Below are positions 15,050-26,448 of a stretch of 44,996 bases of DNA, piece after piece; positions within the stretch are counted from its first letter, which is position 1, and each line of letters begins with the position of its first letter. The notes beneath the pieces are model-generated. The model was given only the letters and a program-made list of their open reading frames with translations, searched no databases and had not been told where the DNA came from. The translations under genes and the position numbers were made by a program. Source of the DNA: Lysobacterales bacterium (lineage in GTDB: Bacteria; Pseudomonadota; Gammaproteobacteria; Xanthomonadales; S139-57); assembly GCA_015485125.1 (NCBI GenBank), contig WFUE01000197.1, forward strand, positions 1-44,996, written 5' to 3'.

Positions 15050-17209
15050 CTACGGGCAACTGCCGTACACCACCGCATCTCCGTGATACACCGCCTCGAA
15101 ATCCCCGGCGGTCAATTGCTTCAGTTCCCGCAGCAAGTCGTCATCCCAGTTGTCGTGGTGTTCACCGGTAATGAACAGATTGCTGCCGGTATCCGCCAGC
15201 ACGATGCCGTATTTTTTCATTGCTCGCAGTATGGCCTGAATGGGCGGGCTGAAGCCGGAAATGTCGTAGCCGGCCTTCAGGCGAAAACGCTGGCCCATGG
15301 CCGGCAGTGCCGTACTGCAACCACCCTGGCCGTCGGAATGGGTGGCCGGCGGGATATAGGCGCGGCGAATGTTGCCCAGGGTAAAGCGCAGGGCGTGGTT
15401 GACCTGGCCTGTGACCATCACTTCCTCGTAGCGCACCAGCCCCGGCAGAATGGCCAGGCCGGAGGCGTCCGCCGAAGTCCAGCCCGCCGGGCGGTTCTGT
15501 TTCTGTGACAAATCCCAGATGGCACCGGAGCCGGCCTGCCAGCTGCCGGATGCGCGGCTGGTGGCAAAGGTTTCATAGAGCTTGCAGCTGCCCTGTTCCA
15601 CTACCAGCACATGGCGGTCGCCACTGTCCACCGGCGCGCCTTCGATGGCCGGGTTGTCGGGAATGGGGTAACAGCCCACATCCTGCGCGCCAGCGGTGTT
15701 GCACTGGTCGGCCTCCAGATCACTCTCGTCCCAGTAGGTGAATTGTACCGGCACCCGTGTCTGCCCCTGGGGCACGATATTGTAGGGAATGCCGATGTCC
15801 TGCCCCGCCCACTGGGTGCCGAAATCCGGGTGCAGCGGGGTGCTGGCTCCGATGCTGGCGATATAGGCATCGGAATCCGGATGCACGGGGGCCTGATCGA
15901 TGGGCGTGTTCCACAAATCATCCGCAGGGAACAGGGAACAACCGGCAATGCCGGGCACATTGCCACCCGGTGCGCTGGCCTGACCTTCAAACCCATCGGA
16001 AAATGCGCTGTCACTGCCACCACCGAGCTGGCTGTACTGGGCACTGTCCACCACCTGCCAGTTCAGCCCCAGGCTTTTGGTCTCCAGGCTGACGGCAGGG
16101 CCATTGACGGTGATGACGGTATAGGTGGTCATCTTTTCCTGTTCGCCATAGCTGGCCCAGTTGTGATAGCTGGCCGCGTCAAACCACTGGTCGGCGGTAT
16201 TGCCATCGGTAAGCGCGCCAGCCACGCCCACGGTGAGGTACACCGTACCCTGCGCGTCTACCTGCTGCCCTTTCACCGGGTGGCTGCGCTCATAGGCGTG
16301 GTTATGGCCATTGATGTACATATCCACCCCGTACTGCTCCAGCAGGGCGCGCAGTTGCGGCGCTTCCGAAGTGGGGCCGTGGCTGTCACCGGTGCCGAGC
16401 AGCGGCGCGTGGCCGAAGACGAAGATATGTTCATATTGCCCCTGCGCCTGTGCCAGTTGTTCGCGCAGCCAGTCGTACTGGTGCACGCTGTAGCAGTTGC
16501 TGTTGCGGGCCGGGTCGTTGAACAGGGCCGGATCACTACAATACTCAGCACAACTGGCATGGCTGGCCGGCAGGTTGTTGCAGGAGAGCATGTTGCCGTA
16601 ATCATTGTTCAGCCGCAGCATGATGAACAGGCTGTTGCCATAGCTGAAACGATAGTAGAAATAGCTGGGGTAATCGCTGGTGTTGGGGTCCAGCGAGCAG
16701 ACCGCGCCGGGGGAATGATCGGTGATGTAGCGATTGAGCAGGGTGAATTCGGACGTGCCGCCATCCTGATCGTAGAGGTTGCAGATGCCGTCGCCGCACA
16801 GATCCGGGTACCAGTTGCTGCCCCAATTGTCATCATGATTACCCAGGGCCGGGTAGAAACTGGCTCCCAGGCCCATCACCGGCGTCCGGTCCAGAATGGG
16901 AGACAGCATGGCCTTGACATTGCCGTTGGGCGCGCCCGTACAACTGCTGTTGGGGTCGATGGTGGCCGGGTCGGTGGCAAAGCAACTGGTGATCTGGCCA
17001 TTTTCCCGGTAGCCGTCGATGAGATCGCCAGTGGAGACATAAAAGGCCACGTCCGCCTCGGTGGCCACCTGGTCGATCACCTGCTGTACCCGCGCGTTGC
17101 GGGCGCAGCCGCCACCGTTGAAATCGCCGAATACCACGAAACGAAAGCTACTCTGCTGGGCATGGGCCGACAAGGCCAGCAGCAAAATCCACCCGTGCAA
17201 AAACCGCAT
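15050..17209 (-). CDS. Secreted two-domain metallophosphoesterase
   Basis: The protein is 719 residues from ATG 17207-17209 after GGGGGGA. The signal peptide is MRFLHGWILLLALSAHA. The N-terminal calcineurin-like phosphoesterase domain (about residues 20-370) shows all motifs: FGDFNG, STGDLID, LGNHDDNW, VFGHAP and NGHNHAYE. A Gly/Ser/Asp linker follows, containing FSDGFE at residues 403-408. The C-terminal domain (about 425-719; LFPADDLWNTPID, HPDFGTQWAG, GDRHVLVVEQGSCKLYE, GLAILPGLVRYEEV, NHALRFTLGNIRRAYIPPATH) is a widespread but uncharacterised secreted domain. Many cysteines suggest disulfides. The substrate is unknown; purple-acid-phosphatase-like activity is possible. Confidence 0.8.
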   Translation of the reverse strand: MRFLHGWILLLALSAHAQQSSFRFVVFGDFNGGGCARNARVQQVIDQVATEADVAFYVSTGDLIDGYRENGQITSCFATDPATIDPNSSCTGAPNGNVKAMLSPILDRTPVMGLGASFYPALGNHDDNWGSNWYPDLCGDGICNLYDQDGGTSEFTLLNRYITDHSPGAVCSLDPNTSDYPSYFYYRFSYGNSLFIMLRLNNDYGNMLSCNNLPASHASCAEYCSDPALFNDPARNSNCYSVHQYDWLREQLAQAQGQYEHIFVFGHAPLLGTGDSHGPTSEAPQLRALLEQYGVDMYINGHNHAYERSHPVKGQQVDAQGTVYLTVGVAGALTDGNTADQWFDAASYHNWASYGEQEKMTTYTVITVNGPAVSLETKSLGLNWQVVDSAQYSQLGGGSDSAFSDGFEGQASAPGGNVPGIAGCSLFPADDLWNTPIDQAPVHPDSDAYIASIGASTPLHPDFGTQWAGQDIGIPYNIVPQGQTRVPVQFTYWDESDLEADQCNTAGAQDVGCYPIPDNPAIEGAPVDSGDRHVLVVEQGSCKLYETFATSRASGSWQAGSGAIWDLSQKQNRPAGWTSADASGLAILPGLVRYEEVMVTGQVNHALRFTLGNIRRAYIPPATHSDGQGGCSTALPAMGQRFRLKAGYDISGFSPPIQAILRAMKKYGIVLADTGSNLFITGEHHDNWDDDLLRELKQLTAGDFEAVYHGDAVVYGSCP

Positions 17210-17314
17210 ATTCCCCCCTGGAATGCGTGAAATGGATGGCCAGACTAGACCATGCACCGGTCTGCGTCTGTGAAGCATGGCACAAATACTGGCGAATGCC
17301 CTGACGGTCGCGGG

Positions 17315-17343
17315 TTTTGTTGCCGCAGGCTTCAGGCTACAAT
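17315..17343 (+). promoter_or_regulatory. Putative promoter for ppa
   Basis: TACAAT (17338-17343) is a good -10. At 17 bases' distance lies TTTTGT (17315-17320), a poor -35. The ppa start codon is 40 bases downstream of the -10. The hexamer match is driven mostly by the -10. Confidence 0.4.
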
Positions 17344-17382
17344 GCGCGCGACGTTTCCTTTTACATTCTGGAGTGATTACCC

Positions 17383-17913
17383 ATGGGTTTGAAAACCGTA
17401 CCCGCCGGCCCGAATCTGCCGGAGGTGGCCAATGTCATCATTGAAATTCCCGCCCACGCCGACCCCATCAAGTACGAAGTGGACAAGGATACCGGTGCCT
17501 TGTTCGTGGACCGTTTCATGGCCACGGCCATGCACTATCCCTGCAACTATGGCTATATTCCCAACACCCTGTCGGATGATGGTGATCCGGTGGATGTGCT
17601 GGTGCCCACGCCCATTCCGCTGCAGCCCGGTTGCGTGATTCGCTGCCGCCCCATCGGTGTGCTGAAGATGGCCGACGAGAAGGGCGAGGACGAGAAGGTC
17701 ATCGCCGTGCCGGTGGACAAGATCACCCCCCTGTACGCCCATGTGCAACAGCCGGAGGATCTGCCCGAGCAACTGTTGCAGCAGATCGCCCATTTCTTCG
17801 AACACTACAAGGATCTGGAAAAGGGCAAGTGGGTGAAGGTGGAAGGCTGGCACGGTGCCGACGAGGCCCGCCGCATGGTTTCCGCCGCCGTGGAGCGCTT
17901 CAACCAGGCCTGA
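17383..17913 (+). CDS. ppa: Inorganic pyrophosphatase (family I)
   Basis: This 176-residue soluble enzyme hydrolyses pyrophosphate to phosphate and drives biosynthetic reactions. The signature DGDPVDVLV lies at residues 66-74 with the metal-binding aspartates, and [14 protein letters not shown] and [11 protein letters not shown] are the other conserved blocks. Length equals that of other bacterial family I enzymes. The ATG follows a GGAGTG ribosome site. leuS begins 23 bases downstream. Confidence 0.97.
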   Translation: MGLKTVPAGPNLPEVANVIIEIPAHADPIKYEVDKDTGALFVDRFMATAMHYPCNYGYIPNTLSDDGDPVDVLVPTPIPLQPGCVIRCRPIGVLKMADEKGEDEKVIAVPVDKITPLYAHVQQPEDLPEQLLQQIAHFFEHYKDLEKGKWVKVEGWHGADEARRMVSAAVERFNQA

Positions 17914-17927
17914 GTGCCACTAGATAA

Positions 17928-21032
<3,105 letters not shown>

Positions 21033-21055
<23 letters not shown>

Positions 21056-22076
21056 TCTGCAACGGGCGCTGGCGCAAACGCCATTGCCGCCGGCCTGGTT
21101 TCTGGTATCGGAAGACCCGCTGCTGTTGCAGGAAGCCTGCGACCGTGTACTGCAACAGGCACGCGGGGCCGGCTATCTGGAACGGGAGATTCACACCGTC
21201 GAACCCGGCTTCGACTGGGCGGCGCTGGAGCAATCCGGTGCCAGCATGAGCCTGTTCGCCAGCCGCAAGATCATCGACCTGCGCATCCCCACCGGCCGGC
21301 CCGGCGATACCGGCACCCGCGTGCTGGAAAACCTGCTGCAACAGGCCGGGGAAGATACCCTCCTACTGGTGCGCTGCAGCAACTGGGAACCGGCCATCCG
21401 CAAGCTCAAATGGGTCAGGCTGCTGCAGAAACAGGCCCACGCACTGGTGCTCTGGCCGCTGAAGCCGCACGAGTTCCTGCCCTGGGTGGAACAGCGCATG
21501 CGGGCCTGCGGCCTGCAACCGGAAGCGGCGGCGGTGGAAGCGCTGGCCATGCGCACCGAGGGCAATCTGCTGGCCTGTGATCAGGAAATCCGCAAGCTGC
21601 ACCTGTTTCTGGGTGAAGGGCCGGTCTACAGCCATCAGATCGACGAACTGGTGGCCGACTCCGCCCGTTTCGACGCCTTCCGGCTGGTGGAAGTGGCCAT
21701 GCAGGGCCAGGCCCGCCGCGCGGTGGAGATACTGGCCCATATTCGCGCGGAAGGGCTGGCGCCGCACATCGTGCACTGGGCGCTGAACCAGCGCATCCAG
21801 GTGCTTGCCGATCTGGCGCTGGCCGGCGCGGATGCCGCCGCCCGCCAGCGTGTGTTCGACCAGCACCGCATCTGGCGCAGCCAGCAGGCCATGCTGGAAC
21901 GGCTGGCACGCAAGCACAAGCCGGGGCGCTGGTATGCCCTGCTGCAGGAAAGCCTGGCCTGTGAGCGCATCCTCAAGGGCCGTCAGGCCGGTGACGGCTG
22001 GCTGGAGCTGGAACGGCTGGTGCTGGCCCTGGCCGATCAGCCCCTGCCCAAAAGGCCGAAGTTCGAGCCGGTCTGA
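21033..22076 (+). CDS. holA: DNA polymerase III delta subunit
   Basis: This 347-residue subunit of the clamp loader opens the beta sliding clamp. The ATG at 21033 lies inside the end of lptE (23-base overlap); earlier in-frame ATGs are deeper in lptE with no ribosome site. PPAWFLVSEDPLLLQEACDRVLQQA opens the ATPase-like domain. SLFASRKIIDLRIPTGRPGD and QLDELV-type regions (YSHQIDELVADSARFDAFRLVEVAM) are as in HolA. It is joined to nadD by a TGATG overlap. Confidence 0.95.
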
Positions 22077-22723
22077 TGCGTAGCGAGCTGGCGGGTGCCA
22101 TCGGCATCTATGGTGGCACCTTCGATCCCATTCACAACGCCCATCTGGCCGCTGCCCGCTATGTGCGCGACCGCCTGCAATTGCAGCCGGTGCATCTGGT
22201 GGTGGCCGCCGACCCGCCCCATCGCACGCCCCCATGGCTGAACGCGCGACAGCGCCTGCAACTGGTGCAAAGAGCGGTGGCCGATGAGCCCGGCCTGCTG
22301 GCCGACGACTGTGAACTGCAACGGCCCGGCCCTTCCTACATGGTGGAGACACTGGCTGATTTTCACCGGCGTTACCCCGGCCAGGCACGGGTACTGATCC
22401 TGGGGGCCGACGCACTGGCCGGCCTGCACCGTTGGCATCAGCATGAGCAACTGCCCCGGTTATGTCATCTGGCCGTGCTGCGCCGGCCCAACCAGCCGGA
22501 AAACCAGACTGTACCCGGTTTTTCCGTAGTGGATGAAGCCGAAGCAGTACAGCGGTTCAGGCAAGCCGATGCCGGCCTGATCACCCATCTGAACAACCCG
22601 CAGATGGCGCTGGCCGCCACGGATATACGCCAGCGCCTGCAATCCGGTCAGGCGGTGGAAAACGCGCTGCCGGCACAGGTGTGGCAGGCGCTGCGGCAGA
22701 TGGCGCCGTTCATTCATTCGTAA
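22076..22723 (+). CDS. nadD: Nicotinate-nucleotide adenylyltransferase
   Basis: This 215-residue enzyme makes deamido-NAD from nicotinate mononucleotide and ATP. The nucleotidyltransferase motif GIYGGTFDPIHNAHL spans residues 10-24, and the second motif region ending in ATDIRQRLQSGQ carries the usual S/T-x-x-R-type site. It is the last gene of the leuS-lptE-holA-nadD run. In most relatives rsfS and rlmH follow directly; here they lie 16.6 kb away at 39361-40173. Confidence 0.95.
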   Translation: MRSELAGAIGIYGGTFDPIHNAHLAAARYVRDRLQLQPVHLVVAADPPHRTPPWLNARQRLQLVQRAVADEPGLLADDCELQRPGPSYMVETLADFHRRYPGQARVLILGADALAGLHRWHQHEQLPRLCHLAVLRRPNQPENQTVPGFSVVDEAEAVQRFRQADAGLITHLNNPQMALAATDIRQRLQSGQAVENALPAQVWQALRQMAPFIHS

Positions 22724-22827
22724 TCATTGGCTCTGGTCGGCCCAGTGCGGCCGCTGGTCGGAAAAACCCTGCAAAAAACGCACAAATCCCTAAGATTGCG
22801 GATGTTTTTTCAAAGGGGGTGTGATGC

Positions 22828-24351
22828 ATGTATGCTCGACTCAACCGGGCGAGTATCCGGCTTGTTTTTCTTTTCTGCGCTTTCTCCAACGCCTGGGCTG
22901 CCTTTCCGGACAGCGTCGACCTGACGCAGGCCGATGGCAATTTTGCCTTCGAACTGACCGGCGCGGAGGATACGGAAGTGGCCGGTATTGGTGATATCAA
23001 CAATGACGGCCTGGACGACTTCATCGTCGGCAGCCGCTATGCCCAGCAAAACAATGAAATGCCGGGTTCGGCCTATGTGGTGTTCGGGAATGCCAGTGGC
23101 TTTCCCGCCAGCGTGTCATTGGCCACGCTGGACGGTAGTGACGGTTTTCGCATGGATGGAGTGGTTTCAGGAAGTTCACTGGGCGCGCAGGTCAGTGCCG
23201 CAGGTGATATCAATGGCGATGGTGTGGATGATTTCATGATCGGCGCACCCCAACAGCAGAAGGTCACGGTGGATGGCACGCTGACCTGGGCGGGCGCAGT
23301 CTACGTGATCTTTGGCCATGCCGGCGCCTATCCGGCCGTGCTGGATCTGAATACCCTGGATGGCAGCAACGGCTTTCGCATGGAAGGTGAAGCGGCACTG
23401 GATCAGCTGGGTCTGGTGATTGCCGCTGCCGGGGACATCAATGGCGATGGCTATGACGACCTGTTGCTGCCAACTTACCAGCACGAACCCAGCGGCGTGG
23501 TCTACGGAATCTATGGCCGCGCGGGTGGTTTTCCCGCCAACCTCGAACTGTCCACGCTGGACGGGAACAATGGCTTCCGGGCCTATGGGTTCAGTGATGT
23601 GGATAAACTGGGTACGAGCGGTAGTGGTATTGGCGACTTCAATGGAGATGGCATCGATGACTGGATGGTTGGCACCAATATCAACCAAGACCAGCTGGGG
23701 GTCGTCTTTGTGATCTTTGGCCGCAGTGGCGGCTACGGCAGCACGCTGGATCTGAGTACCCTGGATGGCAATAACGGCTTCCGGGTGCTGGGTGAACACA
23801 CGGGTGCGTGGCTGGGGCAGGTCAGCGATACCCTCGGCGACATGAACGGAGATGGCCTCACGGATATTGCCCTGGGAGCCCCCAGAGAAAATTACACAGG
23901 CACCAGATCCGGTTCCACGTATGTGCTTTTCGGTCGTGCCACGGGCTGGGGAGCGACCTTTGATCTGGCCGGTCTGGACGGCAGCAACGGCTTTCGTCTG
24001 GATGGAGAGGGAGGCTTCCAGGGGACCAACATGAATGTGTTCGGCATCGGTGATCTCAACCGGGACGGGCTTGCGGAACTGGCTGTCCAGACCATATATG
24101 GGCAGACACAGGCCTATGTGGTCTACGGCCAGTCTGACCCCTATCCGGCCAACTGGGATCTGTCCAGTGTTTCCGGTTCGGTCGGGTTCGTCGTATTGGA
24201 CAGGCATCCTTCCCTGGATCGGGCCGGTGATGTAAATGGCGATGGTGTCAATGACCTGATTCTTGGAGGAAGCAACCTTGGGGACAGCCCATCGGCCTAT
24301 GTGCTTTACGGGCAGAATGAAGACGCCATCTTTGCCGACTCTTTCGAGTAA
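22828..24351 (+). CDS. Exported FG-GAP (integrin-alpha-like) repeat protein
   Basis: The protein is 507 residues, starting at ATG 22828 seven bases after AGGGGGT. A signal peptide (LVFLFCAFSNAWA) is followed by seven calcium-binding FG-GAP units recognisable as D-x-N-x-D-G: DINNDGLDD, DINGDGVDD, DINGDGYDD, DFNGDGIDD, DMNGDGLTD, DLNRDG and DVNGDGVND. Between them a second motif repeats (TLDGSDGFRMDG, TLDGSNGFRMEG, TLDGNNGFRAYG and similar). The whole is a beta-propeller, probably extracellular, of unknown ligand. It ends exactly in FADSFE, the same motif type found inside the metallophosphoesterase. Confidence 0.8.
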   Translation: MYARLNRASIRLVFLFCAFSNAWAAFPDSVDLTQADGNFAFELTGAEDTEVAGIGDINNDGLDDFIVGSRYAQQNNEMPGSAYVVFGNASGFPASVSLATLDGSDGFRMDGVVSGSSLGAQVSAAGDINGDGVDDFMIGAPQQQKVTVDGTLTWAGAVYVIFGHAGAYPAVLDLNTLDGSNGFRMEGEAALDQLGLVIAAAGDINGDGYDDLLLPTYQHEPSGVVYGIYGRAGGFPANLELSTLDGNNGFRAYGFSDVDKLGTSGSGIGDFNGDGIDDWMVGTNINQDQLGVVFVIFGRSGGYGSTLDLSTLDGNNGFRVLGEHTGAWLGQVSDTLGDMNGDGLTDIALGAPRENYTGTRSGSTYVLFGRATGWGATFDLAGLDGSNGFRLDGEGGFQGTNMNVFGIGDLNRDGLAELAVQTIYGQTQAYVVYGQSDPYPANWDLSSVSGSVGFVVLDRHPSLDRAGDVNGDGVNDLILGGSNLGDSPSAYVLYGQNEDAIFADSFE

Positions 24352-24373
24352 CGTATTCGAGACCTGAAAATAA

Positions 24374-24405
24374 AAAAACCCCGGTCACGAATGGCCGGGG
24401 TTTTT
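24374..24405. terminator. Bidirectional intrinsic terminator
   Basis: AAAAACCCCGG (24374-24384) and CCGGGGTTTTT (24395-24405) form an 11-bp hairpin with a 10-base loop and T-runs on both strands. It lies between the stop of the FG-GAP gene and the stop of the convergent cytochrome gene, so it can end both transcripts. Confidence 0.85.
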
Positions 24406-24425
24406 ACTGGAAGCCGCCAAGAGGC

Positions 24426-24758
24426 TTACTTGTGCAGAATACCCACTGCCGGGGTCTGTGAAGCATACCAGGCGGCGATATTGCGAATGTCCTCGTCACT
24501 CAGGCCCGCGGCCATGCCGGCCATGATGGGGTTCTTGCGCTTGCCGGATTTGTAGTCGTGCAGGGCCTTTTCCAGATAGTCGGGATACTGCCCGGCCAGT
24601 TTGGGGTAGGCGGGCATCACCGGCTTGTCACCGGTCTTGGAATGGCAGGATGCACAGACTTGTTCCGCCTTGGTGCCTCCAGCCGCGGCATCGGGTTTGC
24701 CGGCAAAGACGGCGGTGGAAACGGTCAGGGCCAGACTGGCCAATAGCAGCTTCTTCAT
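24426..24758 (-). CDS. Small periplasmic cytochrome c (second of pair)
   Basis: The protein is 110 residues from ATG 24756-24758, overlapping the preceding cytochrome stop (TGATG). The signal peptide is MKKLLLASLALTVSTAVFA. A single haem site CASCH and a downstream Met-bearing loop (NPIMAGMAAGL) give His/Met ligation. The fold is that of class I cytochromes of the c553/c5 kind, and YPKLAGQYPDYLEKALHDYKSG is the family's conserved middle. It is a soluble periplasmic electron carrier; the redox partner is unknown. Confidence 0.88.
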   Translation of the reverse strand: MKKLLLASLALTVSTAVFAGKPDAAAGGTKAEQVCASCHSKTGDKPVMPAYPKLAGQYPDYLEKALHDYKSGKRKNPIMAGMAAGLSDEDIRNIAAWYASQTPAVGILHK

Positions 24759-25078
24759 CACTTCACCTCCATCTGGCTGAACCAGGCGGCAATGTCCTGC
24801 ATGTCCTGTTCGCTCAGGCTCTTGGCCTGCGGGCTCATGGTGGCGTGCTGGCGCTCACCGTTCTTGTAGGCTTTCAGGGCGGCCACGATATATTCCGCGT
24901 TCTGCCCCGCCAGCTTGGGCACCCGGTAGGTGGGATAGGTGTTCTGGTAATTGGCGATGCCATGACAACCCAGGCAGGTATTGCCCTTGGCCTTGCCGGC
25001 TTCGATATCCGCCGCCAGCGTACTGCCCCCCAGGGCCAGCAACAGCCCCGCAGTTGCGTATTGTAGTGCTTGTTTCAT
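24758..25078 (-). CDS. Small periplasmic cytochrome c (first of pair)
   Basis: The protein is 106 residues, starting at ATG 25076-25078 behind GGGAG. The signal peptide is MKQALQYATAGLLLALGGSTLA. The haem site is CLGCH and the Met ligand lies in HATMSPQAKSL. PKLAGQNAEYIVAALKAYKNGER parallels the second cytochrome, so the two arose by duplication. Overlapping stop and start codons mean they are made together, perhaps forming a functional diheme pair resembling a split cytochrome c4. Confidence 0.88.
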   Translation of the reverse strand: MKQALQYATAGLLLALGGSTLAADIEAGKAKGNTCLGCHGIANYQNTYPTYRVPKLAGQNAEYIVAALKAYKNGERQHATMSPQAKSLSEQDMQDIAAWFSQMEVK

Positions 25079-25140
25079 CAACGCTCCCCTCATACAGATT
25101 GTGGTATCCGGCCAGGCCGGTCCCGTGATTCCAGCGCAGG

Positions 25141-25146
25141 ATTATA
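25141..25146 (-). promoter_or_regulatory. Consensus -10 element upstream of the cytochrome pair
   Basis: TATAAT on the minus strand lies 63 bases before the first cytochrome ATG. No good -35 stands 16-18 bases further upstream, which would suit an activator-dependent promoter. An imperfect inverted repeat (TAGTCT at 25169-25174, AGACTA at 25192-25197) covers the region just beyond. Confidence 0.35.
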
Positions 25147-25335
25147 GCCACAACCTGGCATAAAAGCGTAGTCTTTTCAGCATATTAGAATAGACTAATG
25201 CGCAGTGCTCATTCATTGACTGTAACGGGCCGGGTCAAAAGTCATGCGCCTGCTTCGTGCCCTTTGGCACTGTCCCCGGCGGCTTGTCTTGCAGAAAATG
25301 GGCGCGATCGAATCAAAATGGCAAGGATTGATGGC

Positions 25336-26448
25336 ATGAAAGCACGCTTTGTAGGGTTCATGGTGCTGGCCATGGCACTGTTGCTGACCGGTTGCAACGG
25401 CAGTGACCAGGGCAAGCCGGACAAGAAGAAAAAAACCACCGCCATTCCGGTGGAAGCCGCCCGGGTGGAGCAGCGCGACATCAGCGCACGCTATCAGGGC
25501 ATCGCCACCCTGGAGGCGGACCGGCGCACGGATGTGGTTGCGCAGGTGGGCGGCATTGTCGAACAGGTGCTGGCCGAGGAAGGGGATCGTGTCGCCGCCG
25601 GCGATGCGCTGGCGCAACTGGATGATGCCCGCTACAAGCTGGAGCTGGAACGGGCCCAGGCCACGCTGGAGAAACTGCGCCAGAACCTGCAGCGGGAAAA
25701 GCGCCTGCACGACCGCAAGCTGGGCAGCACCCAGCAGTACGAAGGGCTGGTGCATGATCTGGAAGTGCAACAGGCACAAGTGGCGCTGGCAAGGTTGAAT
25801 CTGGAATACACCCGCATTCGCGCCCCTTTCGCCGGCGTTATCGACAGCCGGGAAGCACGGGTGGGCATGCTGGTCAATCCCGGGCAGAAGCTGTTTGGCC
25901 TGTATGACCCGGAAAGCCTGCAAGCGCGGGTCTACGTGCCGGAACGGGAACTGGCCCTGCTCAGTACCGGCCTGGCGGCCAGCCTGACGGTGGATGCCTG
26001 GCCCGGCGAGCGTTTTGCCGGAGCCGTGGCGCGCATCAGCCCGGTGGTGGACGCCAGCTCCGGCACGGTGGCGGTGACCGTGGCCGTGCGTTCCGATGAA
26101 CGGCTGAAACCGGGCATGTTTACACGTCTGGACATTCCCTATGACACCCATGCCCAGGCCGTGGTCATGCCGGAACAGGCGCTGGTGGAACGGGATGGCC
26201 AGACCGGCGTCTGGCGCATCGATGCCGACAGCCAGGTACACTGGCAGCCGGTCCAGACCGGCTACCGGGAACAGGGCTGGGTGGAAGTGCTGGACGGCCT
26301 GGCCGTGGGTGACCGGCTGGTGACCCTGGGCCGGCACAGCCTCAAGGAAGGGGCGCAGGTGCAGGTCATCGACCCGCTGGCCGAAACGGCAGAAGGGAAA
26401 ACCGAAAAAAAGACCGCTGAAAGCGGCAAAGGGCAGGCCGGCGAATGA
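25336..26448 (+). CDS. RND efflux membrane-fusion lipoprotein
   Basis: This 370-residue periplasmic adaptor starts at ATG 25336 after AAGGA. The lipoprotein signal MKARFVGFMVLAMALLLTGC has the lipidated Cys at 20. The order of parts is the usual one: a lipoyl half-domain (VVAQVGGIVEQVLAEEGDRVAAGDAL), a coiled-coil hairpin (about residues 95-160), the second lipoyl half (YTRIRAPFAGVIDSREARVGMLV), a beta-barrel domain, and a membrane-proximal domain (VVMPEQALVERDGQTGVWRI). The Lys/Glu-rich tail is unstructured. It bridges the following RND pumps to an outer-membrane channel not encoded here. The stop overlaps the first pump's start. Confidence 0.92.
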   Translation: MKARFVGFMVLAMALLLTGCNGSDQGKPDKKKKTTAIPVEAARVEQRDISARYQGIATLEADRRTDVVAQVGGIVEQVLAEEGDRVAAGDALAQLDDARYKLELERAQATLEKLRQNLQREKRLHDRKLGSTQQYEGLVHDLEVQQAQVALARLNLEYTRIRAPFAGVIDSREARVGMLVNPGQKLFGLYDPESLQARVYVPERELALLSTGLAASLTVDAWPGERFAGAVARISPVVDASSGTVAVTVAVRSDERLKPGMFTRLDIPYDTHAQAVVMPEQALVERDGQTGVWRIDADSQVHWQPVQTGYREQGWVEVLDGLAVGDRLVTLGRHSLKEGAQVQVIDPLAETAEGKTEKKTAESGKGQAGE

